A DNA stretch of 64,000 bases from Talinum fruticosum (Eukaryota; Streptophyta; Magnoliopsida; Caryophyllales; Talinaceae), in the NCBI GenBank assembly GCA_021018815.1, contig JAITYX010000041.1:4464001-4528000 (forward strand), given 5' to 3'. A model generated the notes under the pieces. That model saw nothing but the letters and a program-made list of their open reading frames with translations. It made no database searches and was not told where the DNA came from. The translations under genes and the position numbers were made by a program. Shown here one piece after another: positions 34,276 through 45,454 of the stretch. Within the stretch, counting starts at the first letter, position 1, and each line of letters begins with the position of its first letter.

Positions 34276-34890
34276 TAATTTTAAGTAAGTTCACATGCCA
34301 AGGATATGAATTTGGGGGTGATTTTTAACCTTCCACCACACAAAACACCTCATAAATTAAAATATATCCCACACAAAAATTTACATTTGGAGACATGTTA
34401 GGATATGTACACCCTCAATTATTCTACTTTATTACTTATTTTTTATGAAGTATATTACTTACATTACTTGTAATTTGTTTGCTACAACCCTATTAGTGAA
34501 GCAAATAGCTTTATATCCAAAAACCTTTTCAATTATATACAATTTCGATCCATAATTTTTCTTCAATTTTATCTCTAAACCCTAAAACATAAATCTTTCC
34601 TTTTCCCTAAGCCCTCAATTATAAATCTTTCCATGTCCCTAAACCCTAAACCATATTCCATAACTCTTTCCATTTCCCTAAACCATATTCCATAACTCTT
34701 TCCATTTCCCCAAACCCTAAACCCTAAAGTATATATCATTCTTTTTCGCTAAATACTAAATCTTAAACCCTAAACCCATTTGTCAAAATCTCAAATATTT
34801 TAAGAATTCTCAACTTCATAAACTAATCAAATACATTCAACATTTCAAAAATCTCAAACTTAAACAACCAAATTTGTACATTCAACAAAC
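34276..34890. repeat. Telomere-like CCCTAAA-rich non-coding stretch
   Basis: Between about 34574 and 34780 several CCCTAAACCCTAAA-type units occur. They are mixed with two copies of a CATATTCCATAACTCTTTCC repeat (about 34652 and 34688). No gene is seen. The telomere-type units are short and degenerate. Confidence 0.6.
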
Positions 34891-35240
34891 TACCAAATAC
34901 ATTCAACATAACATTCAACTATTTGCAAATAAATTAAAGCAAAAAAATAAGACAGGGACAAAGAAGTTACATACCGGTGGCAATGACGGCGAGAGTGAGT
35001 GAGAGGCGAGAGGAACAGCAACCAAAGCGATAATGAGAGGCGAGGAAAGCAACGATGACAGCAAGTGGAAGGCATTGACGATCGCGAGGAGAGCAAGAGC
35101 AATGACTTGAGGGCAGCGACAACAACGACGAGATCGAGAGCGAGTGCGACTAAATGAGACGAGAGCAAGAGTAGAGAGTAAAAGTAAGAGCAAGAGTAGA
35201 GACCGGAGCGTGAACTATTATTTGTTATTGTTGTTGACAA
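34891..35240. other. Purine-rich low-complexity sequence
   Basis: GAGCAAGAG, GAGAGGCGAG and GACGGCGAGAG units dominate. Overlapping minus-strand frames (Ser/Leu-rich) are open only because of this composition. It probably belongs to the 5' untranslated region of CACTA C. Confidence 0.5.
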
Positions 35241-35259
35241 GCTTTTTCCTATAATTTAA

Positions 35260-35485
35260 TGAAGGAACCGTAGTAATAGAGCACTTATTATTATGCTTCA
35301 TTCATTGAACCATAGTAAAAGGTCGACATATTGACCTATTACTGCGGTTCGATGAAAGATCCATAGTAATAGGTCAAATTAAAGAACTGTTATTTACAAA
35401 AATGTCACCGCCACATTTTTTAGTACGGTTTTTGTTTTTAACCTTTGTAAAAAGCCCGTAATAAAAAGTCGTTTCTCTAATAGTG
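35260..35485 (-). mobile_element. CACTA element C, right terminus
   Basis: The sequence ends CGTTTCTCTAATAGTG at 35485; its complement CACTATTAGAGAAACG is a CACTA-type terminus. The 200 bp before it contain repeated (A)CCATAGTAATAGGTC-like motifs in both directions. The element extends left through 32838-34275 and 25039-26449. Its left terminus is not found, since 25038 is already copia. The trinucleotide after the end is TCT. Confidence 0.65.
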
Positions 35486-35750
35486 TCTATTAATCTAGAA
35501 GCTTTTAAGTCTAATATTCAATACGTTCATGTTATAGATATGTCCAAACTCATTTTCAAGATCATTTATCCTTATGATTTATGAGTTATTTAGACAAATT
35601 TTAGTTTTGCCAAGTTAACTAATGACAACATGATGAATCGGCTTAAGTAGAATTAGGACAATTAATTCTAGTTCATTTTGTGAAGAATGTCAATTCAAGT
35701 GATATATTATATGTGAAATAACTTTGGAAAAATTAATGTTTGAGTCATAA
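35486..35750 (-). repeat. LTR X fragment, left of the solo LTR
   Basis: AAGTCTAATATTCA...GTTCA resembles GAGTCTAATATCCATTAGGTTCA in LTR X at about 3997. Its continuation after the solo LTR (37763-38057) carries the definite LTR X end. I call it a piece of LTR X interrupted at 35750. Confidence 0.4.
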
Positions 35751-37762
35751 TGTAGGAACCACGACTCGTCCCTCGTGGGGGAACCAAATTGGGACCAAGT
35801 TTTCCAATGAATATCGGGTCTCTTTGGTTTTTGAAGATTGATTTTGAAAGTTGAGTTTTGAAAAATAGATTTAGAAAGTGGGGTGTGCCTCTTCTTGATT
35901 TTAGAAAGTGGGGTGTGCCTCTTCTTGAGATTTCCCATTTGTGCAATTTAATTTGGAAAAGTTTAAGTAAAGTAGTGATTGGTGATTTTATTAATCATTT
36001 TGTTTTAGAAATTAATTTTAAGAAGTCTTGGGATATTATCTCATAATTTAAGAAAATAGAAAATTTAAATTTACTTTCTACCGCAAGGCTTTTGGGCCGA
36101 AAAGGTGAATAACATCGGTTTGGACCAAGAGCCAAGCCTAGCCAAGGGCCGGTGCCAGCAAGAGTCAATGCTGAACGGTGTCCGGCATCGGCCATAGGCT
36201 AAGACTAAAGAAATCATTCTCGTTCTTATAGCCTCAGCCTGCAAAAATAAATAAAATTTTTCCATCTTTTAAATCGAAATACCGAGATGGATTAGGAGAA
36301 ATAAAAACAGAAAAGGGAGAGTCGTGAGTTAGTTTTAGAGTTATAAAACTAACAAAAATAAAAAGAATACTCTTCCAATCTTAGTATGGGAAAACTAAGT
36401 TTGAAAAAGGTTTAAAAATGACTCCTTCGATCTAAAACCGAGAATCCAGGTGTTCTAGGGTGATGGTATGAAATAAAGAGATAAGCCCTCGAGTCCGCGA
36501 ATCAACGGACGACCTTTACTAATTTGAGTTGTTAGTTAAAAAATGTGTTTAAACACGCAAGCATACAACATGAAAATACGAGGAATTAAATCAACTAAGG
36601 CATGCTAGGAAAGTGATAAACAGAGCATATAGGAAAGCGAGTAAAGAGAGCAATAAAGGAAAGCGAAAAGAAAGTGAGAAATTAAAAGTTACAGGGGCGG
36701 GAGAAACTAAATGCGATTACATCTTGCTTCATAGTACAAAAAGTGTAAAATAACAAAATAAATAAAACCGTAAAGGATTGTAAGTGGATCTAGCGTCCTC
36801 GAGGTTGTCCCATATGTTGATCTTGAATCACGAATCAAATCTGGAAACGTTACGATGGATGAACAAGATTGAAATAGGCTATTTGTGGAATATGTGGAGG
36901 TAGATCGGTGTAGTAGAATGATGAGATGCTTGAGTGGAGTAATAGTTAGCTGAAAAAGAGCCAAAACATCATAATATGAATGCAATATTTAATAGTATGA
37001 CATAGGAATGGACTCTGCCAACATGAGGGGTTAGGCCCTCTATTTATAGAGAAATAATTAGGTAACAAAATGACCTAAGAGATTAAGCAACAAGCCACCA
37101 AAAATTAACTAAATCAGATCGGATTTCCTGGCGACGATAAAGGAAAACACCGAATAAAATCCTCTTTGAACCGGGAATCCCGTGGAGCGCACCGAGAAGC
37201 GTGGCGTCGGCCTTGGGATGAAATCGTTTAAGAATCTGACTTTCGTGCTTTGGTTGAACTTTGGAACAAAATACAACGCTTTGGCGTAAATAACGGCGTT
37301 TTGGCGAAATGATGCTCGAAAGCGGCATCGGCCTCATACTCGTGTCAAACCGACGTCTCGGGTTTCATACGTTGCATGGTCGCTGAATAAAATAGTGAAA
37401 CATTGTGATTTTGCACAATATGGAGGAGTCCAGGCACCGACCATGGCAGCTTTCCATTTTTGGAAACCTTCTTTTTGGAAACTTTCTATTTTTGACAAGT
37501 TTTATTTTTGGTGCGGGTTTGGATTTTCCGGTTAGGAGCATGACTGGGGCTTGGTCCGATCGAAAGAAAATGGATTTGTGGGCCGGCCCAAAGCAAAGAA
37601 AGCTGATTTTTGTGGTGCTAATGGGTTCTTTGTGATTTATCGGCTCCCGTCATGCCTACCAAACTTGGACCGTGATCCGGTTCGCAAATAGGACTTCGAT
37701 TTCGTCATCGGGCTAAGAAATAAATAAAAGAGAAAAGGGGTTACACTTTTTAGATGTCTACA
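35751..37762 (-). mobile_element. Solo LTR of the 10.4-kb element family
   Basis: Its plus-strand ends are TGTAGGAACCACG and GATGTCTACA. It aligns end to end with the LTRs at 10978-12949 and 19375-21406. The flanking pentamers CATAA (35746-35750) and CATAC (37763-37767) are a target duplication with one change. No internal region is attached, so it is a solo LTR left by LTR-LTR recombination. The GATTTTAGAAAGTGGGGTGTGCCTCTTCTTGA segment is tandemly doubled at 35868-35928. Confidence 0.85.
37041..37048 (-). promoter_or_regulatory. TATA box of the solo LTR
   Basis: The minus strand reads TATAAATA at the same LTR position as 12212-12204. The surrounding CTCTATTTATAGAG is a short dyad. Confidence 0.45.
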
Positions 37763-38057
37763 CATACTGAGTGAGTATGTTTTTGAGAACTAAGTAGATC
37801 GGTCAGGCTCAATTAATATGACTGAGTCGGTATCTACTTTCTAAAGTAGAAATGAGTCTAAGACTTTAATAAGTATTAATTTAAGATCTAAGTCTTAGGT
37901 TAGTCATGTTATAAGTCATGTCAAATTAATGATTCTTATATCAAATAACTTTATCTTGTGAATTTCTTTTACGATGCATCTTGATTAATCCTAAATTTAG
38001 ATGAATGTCTTAAGTTCAAAACAAGTAAGGAGTTAGTTAATCATATGTGAGTCTTCA
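37763..38057 (-). repeat. LTR X fragment with its terminus
   Basis: TTGATTAATCCTAAATTTAG to GAGTCTTCA matches 9780-9857 almost exactly and ends at the LTR boundary (38057). The expected polypurine tract does not follow. Instead a CACTA-type end begins at 38060. Confidence 0.6.
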
Positions 38058-39292
38058 CACACTACTAGAAAATGGGTCTTATCTTTACTGTTACGGCTTG
38101 ACACTTTCTCGTTTCATTGACGATGAAATCCACTATGAAGAGTTTAGATAATGTGGTTGCACACCCAAATCGGGACCCCGTTAGAGAAAATACAAGAGGT
38201 TGATATAAAATAAAATTACATTATATCTCTAATACTACACTATTATGCCCCTTCAATTTGATTGGGGAACGCACGAACATATTGGACTTCGAAATAAAAC
38301 CCGCCAGGAAGATAAACTTTTGGTAAATATATTAGTAGTCTATAACTTAGTAGGGATGTAACGAAAAACCAAATCACCGGAAGCAACCTGTTCATATCCA
38401 CAACAATGTGCTTGCTACGATCAAAATATAGATGCACAAGATCTCATAGGATGATATACCAAGATCCATCAACAACTTATGGATCCAAATTGCTTCGATA
38501 ATGATGTAGCCAATAGCTCCATAATCGGCTTCTATGGAGGATTTGGAAACAGGGTTGCTTCATGGGCACCAAGAGAAAATACAAGAGGTTGATACAAGAA
38601 AAAATTACATTATATCCTTAATACTACACTATTAGTTTACTTCTAATTTATTATGATATGTTTTGAAAATATTGAACTCTCTTTAATGCTCCCTTAGAGA
38701 GAGAGAGAGAGAGAGATCACTTTTATGAGAAGAAGTGTATTCAAGATTCAAGGATTTGGCTTGTAGCTGGTAATCTTGGCGTATATTGGCAAGCATATGT
38801 CAATGTCAACGCTGATTTTTTGGTTTTGTTTAATTTAATTATCCTCATATGTTTTAAATTGTCAGCTATGTTTTACTCTCGTATCTTGAGTGCATCTAAT
38901 AATCAGAAGAAAAAAAAAGAAATATACACTTTCATTTTGTTATTATGTGATGCGGTGTGCATTGAGATGCTTAAGCTAACTCTTTCAAGTTTGTGGTGGA
39001 AACGTTTCACTCGAAGTTTCAAATTGATACAAATATTTATAAAAAATTACTTATATATCCATTAAGGTTGATTTGTTAGACATACATTTTTAAATAAATT
39101 TTGGACCATTGAGGTTTGATTAAATACCTTATGTAAGGTTGCCGGTTGCGACCCGACAAGCGAACCGATGAGGGAAGTGGTTTAATCGGTCAAATCAATG
39201 GGATTGGTTTGGACTGATTAATTCGTATTTCATAATTTAGCAATTTTATGACAGTCTTGTAGAAATCTTAGGCTTATATTTATAACTATACG
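38058..39292. other. CACTA-type end and non-coding sequence
   Basis: CACTACTAGAAAATGGG at 38060 is a typical CACTA terminus, but I find no partner end. A direct repeat of about 62 bp (38191 and 38572, AGAGAAAATACAAGAGGTTG) flanks 320 bp with no motif. A (GA)n run is at 38697-38715. Short frames here have no recognisable product. Confidence 0.45.
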
Positions 39293-39938
39293 TAGGGCTT
39301 AGCAGTTTCGGATACCCTATCGAAAAGCTGGAAACCTAAACCTAACCTTATTTGACCGGTTTCTAAATTTTAGGAACCTAAATCAGAACCTCTTTGACCG
39401 GTTCTCGAAGTTTAGGAACCTGAATCCGAAACTCAAGGTCCAGGCCCGATTCCAAGGTACCCTGTCCATACTATTGTTTTTATGAGAAAAAAAAAAACTT
39501 TAAGGCCTTAAAAGTTATATATTCTTGGATTAATTACATTTCAAACATTAATAAATAGCAAATCAACTCGCCACGAGAAGAGTTAGAAGAGAACTAAACA
39601 TCCTAGGCAAAAGGAAATAAGAAGCAAAACATCAATTTTGCTTCGTTTGTATTTAAAGAGTAAATATCATGAACCACAAGCTAATTGAACTCGAAATTAC
39701 ACGGAACTCATATTCACAAACTAAAAATTGAAAATCCTGAAAAAATTACCTGTCTTAACAGTTCCGGGTTCCGATTTTAGGGTTTGATTTTTACAATTGG
39801 AACCAGAACCTGTTTGACGGGTTCCTAAATTTTAGGAATCTTACACGGAACTGTTTGATCGGTTCCAATTCCAGAATTTTACCTCTTTGACCGGTTCCGG
39901 TTCGTTTCTAGGGTACCCATCGACGATGCTCGACCTTA
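39293..39938. mobile_element. hAT-like MITE (646 bp)
   Basis: The ends TAGGGCTTAGCA and TGCTCGACCTTA are imperfect inverted copies. The flanks ACTATACG (39285-39292) and ACTATACA (39939-39946) form an 8-bp duplication with one change, the hAT signature. The body contains GACCGGTTCC/GGAACCGG motifs in both orientations. It has no coding capacity. Confidence 0.75.
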
Positions 39939-40309
39939 ACTATACAAAGTATCTTCTATTGTTAAAAATGAAAATTATACTAAAATAATTGTATTATCAC
40001 TACAAAAAAACTCGCGATTAGCGTCGAATTTAAAGACCACAACAAAATTCGACTCTCATATTGACGAAATTAGCAGCGGAACTTAAAAGAGACACTATTT
40101 GAGTCGAAATAAAAAGTGGACTCTATTAGCGTCCGATTTTAAAGTCAAATTAAAATTCCGACGCTAATTGGCGTCCGATTGTGACATCCGACGCTAAAGT
40201 TGACTAATTCTAAAAACATAGGGCAACTTTCCAATTCACGGGACTCCAATTCTCGGATCCCTAACTCTCTCCCTTCTATCCCTTCTTCTAAACACGAAGC
40301 CACCGATAT

Positions 40310-40570
40310 CGTCTCCAACGCCGACGTCTTCGCTCCTCTCCAGCGCCGACGTCTTCGCTCCTCTCCAGTGCCGATGTCTTCGCTCCCCTCTGTCACCGGT
40401 GACTTCGGTCACCAGCGTATCCCTCGCCCTAAACATGAAGCTCGCTCCAGTCTGCTCTCGCCTCTAGCGCGGTGTCTTCGCTCCTCTCGAGCGCCGGTGT
40501 CTTCGCTCCTCTCGAGCGCCGGTGTCTTCGCTCCTCTCTAGCGTCGGTGTCTTCGGCCCCTTCGGTCATC
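40310..40570. repeat. 25-bp minisatellite, two blocks
   Basis: Block 1 has units starting CCGACGTCTTCG at 40321, 40346 and 40371. Block 2 has GGTGTCTTCG at 40471, 40496, 40521 and 40546. The period is 25 bp in both, with consensus close to GTCTTCGCTCCTCTCSAGCG. It lies near the 5' end of CACTA B and is GC-rich in an AT-rich region. Confidence 0.9.
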
Positions 40571-42550
40571 GGTGTTTCTTTCCGAGGAAAATTTTTGCAT
40601 TCTCTGTTTACTACCGCTGCAAATTTCGGTACTATCTTCTCTCTCCGGTAATTTGCAAATTCGAGCTCAATTTGTTTAATTTTGTGCCTTTGCTATGAAT
40701 TCATCGTTGTTGTTATGTTATTGCTACATGAAATTTAACTGTTATTGTTTAATTTGAGGATTGAATTTCTACATTTTGATAGCTTTACGTGTAAAATCAT
40801 CCGTCCGATTATCCGATTGTTTGGAAATAATGCTCCATTAGTTCCATATTTGAATTTGTAGTGCAATGTGATTGTTTTTAGATGAAAATAGCTTTTGTGA
40901 TGTGGAAATGCACTTGGACGAAAGTTACAGGAACCAAAATCCAATGTTTGCGTATGTTAGAGTTAGTATGGGGGAAGGCTACATAGAAGAAACATTTTCA
41001 CATAGAAGATGATAGTCACGGGCCGTTGTTCAAGTTTTAAAGGGTTCTTACCAAAGATACAGGATAATTTTGAGTTTATAGGATTCTTATCGGAGATATG
41101 GGATAGGTTTTCTTTTTTTACGTTCTTGAGATTTAAATGGATTGGGTGTGTTGTTGATTACGATGGGAGATTCTCCTTAATGAAGTTTTTCTAATAGATT
41201 CAAACTGTCATAATTCCCACTTTATGCGTGTTTGGGGGCGGAATTAGTGATGTATTTGTTTGTTGTTTTTTTTTAATTTAGAACGTTAATTTGGATTTAA
41301 GAATTTAGGAGCCAAGAATCGAGTTGCTCTGCTGGGTTGGGTATTCATCGGATACTCTCTCTCTCTCTCTCTTCTCTCTCTCTCAATCTAGCTATCTATC
41401 ACTGGCAAGTTTAATAGGCTTGGTGATTGTGTCGGGGCTAGCTAGGCCGCTTGATCTCACTCTGTTTTGCTCTATTTTCCGGGCTCCTAAACCGATTGAA
41501 GAAACTCAAAGAGGACATCTTTATGTTGTTGTCAAGTTGAGCTTCAAGCAAGATCATTTTTAAGTTAACTAGCATTTTGGCTCCTAAACTTATTTCTACT
41601 CCTTCTCGTCCATCATCGAAAGCTGCCCTTTTCCCTCTCTCTTACCATTTAAAGCTTGAGAATTCAGGTCGGTGTTTCTTTCTCTCCCTCCCTAATTGTT
41701 TCTCAATGCTTTGCTCTTTCATATTATTTTCGGTGAATTTTTAAATGCATACCGGATGTTTGATGAAATGCCACAAAGAAATATAATAGAGATGAAGGTT
41801 CAATTCAATGGCTGAGATTATAGCTACTGAGTTTTATTGTTTGTATGTGCCATGATTCTCGTATTAGTTGAGCCCAAAGTTTTATGTATGCGTACCTATG
41901 AACAATGATGTATATGTAGAAGAACTGTTAGCCTTTCCTTGCTATATTGACGTAAGCCATAGAGTTTTGGCCCTGTGTGTTTAAAATCATTGTTGGGTTT
42001 AATCCTTATTTGTGTCTCGTCTCTCAATCTCGATGTAAGTGTTGGGTGAATTCTTATTTTCCATTGGACTTGGACCATTTCAATTTGCAGTACCATTTTG
42101 ATCCATCTCATTGGTTTAATCATACTTGTACAAGCAATGTTTGGATGACTTGAGCTTGAATGATCTTTATGTGGATTATTACTAAATGCACGATGAAGAG
42201 TAAAAATATCACAATGCAAATCAAATTTCTTTTTTTGATATCAATGCAAATCAAACTTCAATTGAACAAAAGTAAAATAATAATAGAGAGGCCAATAGGA
42301 GGTCAAAAAGTCATATATAAATTTGATTCTCTTAAAAAGTAATATGATTATTATTAGCTAAGTTACGAGTGGAATCTTTAAAAACCAAATTGTAACAAAA
42401 CAACCAATTTATTATTATAAAAAGAACCTTAATCATATATATTTAAATTCAATAACTACGAGACAAAATTTTTAAAAATCAACTTCTTTTCATACTTGTA
42501 CATAAATTTGTGAAAGTTATTATCTAATATATGAGTTCAAATATGCGATA
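40571..42550. other. 5' region of CACTA B before the transposase, no gene
   Basis: AT-rich, likely leader and intron sequence. A (CT)n tract is at 41357-41389. I see short frames only, without motifs. Confidence 0.4.
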
Positions 42551-43527
42551 ATGGAGACAAATAAAGAGTGGATGTATAAGAGGCTTGATGAAAAATACTT
42601 GAATAAGGAGTTTATTTGTAGGATAGAAGACGAATTTATTCCATTTGCTAAACAAGAAGAAAGCTTCAAGAGGTCAAAGACGATGAGATGTCCTTGCGAG
42701 TAAATGTGGCAACGTGCCTTTTTAGATGAGGATACCATGAAATTACATTTGCATAAACATGAGTTTCGCGCTAATTATTTTCATTGGGTTAACCATGGGG
42801 AGACTTACCTTGATTTAGAAGTGAACAATCAAGGGTCGTCAAATCCACAAGTAGAATCAATGCATGAAATGTTAATGGATGCATTTGGGTCTATGTCCTC
42901 AACATGGATTGATGATGAAAGTGTAGATGAAGAACCAAATGAAGATGCAAAAAATTCTTTGAAATGTTGGAAGCGGCAAAGAGACCTTTGTATGAGGGGT
43001 GTGATTTGTCCTTATTGTCGGTAGTCTCACGGTTCATAAACACCAAATGTAAGTTAAATCTCCCAAATAGAGTTGTCGACAATTTGTTAGCACCGATGAA
43101 AGAAATGTATCCGCCTAATAATGAGATGACTGACACTTATTATTTTGCAAAGAAGTTGCTTGCTACTTTGGAACTTCCACATGAGAGAATTGATGTTTGT
43201 CCAAATGGGTGTATGTTGTATTGGAAAGATAAAATTAATTTGGATAGATGTGAGCATTGTGGGGCCGATACATATAAGAAGAAGACATTAAAGGGTAAAG
43301 GTATTGCAAAGAAAGTACTACTATACTTTCTAATTGGGCTAAGGTTACAAAGATTGTATGCGATGAATGAAACAATTGCCCAAATGAGGTGGCATTCTAA
43401 AAATCCACGTGAAAGTGCCTCTATGGCACATTCATGTGATAGTGAAGCTTGGAAGCATTTTGTTTATCTTTCATTGTATAATGATATTGATGATGACATT
43501 GTATCTAATGATAATGATGATTTTTGA
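42551..43527 (+). pseudogene. Truncated TNP2 transposase of CACTA B
   Basis: It begins METNKEWMYKRLDEKY at 42551, the start of the transposase-associated domain, followed by MRCPCE and RAFLDEDTMKLHLHKHEF...FHWVNHGE. After a frame change near 42950 it reads FEMLEAAKRPLYEGCDLSLL (a TNP2-family spacer), CPNGCMLYWKDKINLDRCEHCGA (zinc-ribbon-like) and RWHSKNPRESASMAHSCDSEAWKHF. In active TNP2 the catalytic region follows. Here it is replaced by YLSLYNDIDDD... and a stop at 43527. One frameshift lies near 42698-42705 (gagTAAatg) and another near 42950. Confidence 0.85.
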
Positions 43528-43676
43528 AGTAATATTGTAATCTCGTGACATTGATAACCAAACGATCTATGTTATGATTTTGATTTATATTTTGATTTTT
43601 GGTGTATATTAATTTATTTTTGAATATATATACTTAAATATTCTTTGCATGACATTATTCCTTGTATATACAAATA

Positions 43677-45283
43677 TGCCTCAAACAAAAGGTTTTGCGC
43701 TAAATCATGGTGCGCCTACTTCTAGTTCCGATTCCAATGTTGGGGCTAATCAAGCTATAGTCCAGTCTCAATCATCATCATCACAGGGAGATGGCTCACA
43801 ATAAAGGGCAGCTTGTAGGAAAAGAGTTTTATCAAAGGATGATGATAACTGGTGGTATGTATTAGTAATTTTGTTTATCTTTCATATTCTTTGGGTGCTT
43901 TTAACTTAATAATTTTATTATAGATTCACTAAGTCGAAGTTGTCACGAGCTATATCGGATGATATCAAGAGTTTCTACAATGGCCAGTGCACATTTTTAT
44001 CAAATCTCCCTAAAGAAGAGTCTGTAACTTTTGTGGAGGACTTTTGAGGTCAAAAGCTTGAAAACAATTGGATATATATGAGTACTTTTTAATATTTTCA
44101 ATTTATGTTTGGTAATATTTTTGCAAAACAGGGCAAGTATACTTGGGCTCCAGAACTTTCTCAAGAAGTATATGCAAAATGGAAGAAGAAAGTTGGTACA
44201 AATTTGAGGAACTTAGTGAGCTAGGATGGGAAAAGGCTCGATGATAAACCAATAACTTGGTTGTCGGATGAGGGGCAAGAGAGGTTTAAGGGCCTAAGAA
44301 GTACCCCTGAATTTCAAAAAAAATTTGCCCAATTCTTGAAGGATAGAACAGAAGGCCCAAAAGCAAGAACCTTACATAACCAAGGGTCAATCTCAACCGC
44401 ATTTCTCGCAGATCCAAATGGTATAAACTCTAGTATTTTGGTTTTCTTTCATTTTATATACATAATGTAGTTTGTGTAACTTTATTGCATATTTTTATGC
44501 CTAGATCAAGGAAGGGAAGAATCTTAACCCCCTCTCGCATTGTTTGCGAGGAGTCGTAGTAAGGAAGATGCTCAATCTGGAAAGGTCTTCGTCGACGATC
44601 GGTTCAAATCTCTATGGGCAAGAATACTATCTCCATAAACCTTTACAAGCAAATAGAGTGAGTGAGCACTCAATTGTAATGAACAATCGCATTGAAATTG
44701 TAGGGAATAAGTTAGAACTTTATCGTGTCAAATATTCAATATATCCATGATTATCAATATTGAATGGACAATGGATGCCTTCCCTTTTGCAAGAGAAATA
44801 TGAAGTAGTTAGAGTTGAGCGTGGTATTCAGGAGGGGACAAAAGAGGCAGAGACCCTTTACTGTGAGGTATCGGGTGAGTGGAGTAAAAATCAACCATCT
44901 ATGGATTAGGTAATTCCGTGACAACGTTATACGAGAAACCTACTGCCTCGACATCCTCTACAAGTGCTACCTACAATTCCTCGCCCTATTCTCACCTACA
45001 ATCACAACTTAAATCAATCCAAGAACAACTTGTTGAGCAAAGAAAAGTAACCGAGAGCCATCAAAAGGCCATGGAAGAGCAAAGAAAACTAGTCGAGAGT
45101 CGAGAAAAGGCCATGGAAGAAGTAATGAAACTCATCCAAAACCTCCAATCAAAAGTTGATAGGATGTTTGGTGGTTCTAACCGATTTCTTAGCATGGTTT
45201 ATAGGTGGAACTTTGAATTGATTTGTTTGATAAAATTATTGTATAACTTACAATTCAATTGCGAATGTTGGTTGTTTTTATGA
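43677..45283 (+). pseudogene. TNPA/Ptta-like gene remnant of CACTA B
   Basis: The exon-like pieces in order are: MPQTKGFALNHGAPTSSSDS with a Ser/Gln-rich tail (43677-43803); SKLSRAISDDIKSFYNG (about 43930-43985); KYTWAPELSQEVYAKWKKKV (about 44135-44195); SDEGQERFKGLRSTPEFQKKFAQFLKDRT (44264-44350); and a coiled coil, QLKSIQEQLVEQRKVTES...KLIQNLQSKVDRM (about 45005-45165). This is the layout of Ptta/En/Spm-type proteins that bind CACTA subterminal repeats. Splice-like borders (AAATG|GTATAAAC near 44420) suggest introns. Stops at several points mean it may be inactive. Confidence 0.65.
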
Positions 45284-45454
45284 ATAGTTGGTGGTTTGTG
45301 TGGGATGATTATGCAAATAATGAGTCGAATGTATTTGTGTATTTGTGGATGACTCGTGCAGAGAAGAAGTCAAAATGTATGTAAATGTTTTGCAAAAATA
45401 TATGTAAAAGGGAATAGCAAACGTAAAAGAAGTTGTGGCAAAATAAGCAAAAAT

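Noticed and set aside
34560..34790. True telomere or chromosome end
   Set aside because: CCCTAAA units are few, degenerate and surrounded by CACTA sequence on both sides.
34890..35240. Ser/Leu-rich minus-strand frames resembling membrane proteins
   Set aside because: They arise from purine-rich low-complexity DNA, with two overlapping frames open equally.
40200..40541. 113-codon plus-strand frame over the 25-bp repeats
   Set aside because: It is an artefact of the minisatellite in the CACTA leader. The repeat period is not a multiple of three, so the unit is read in different frames.
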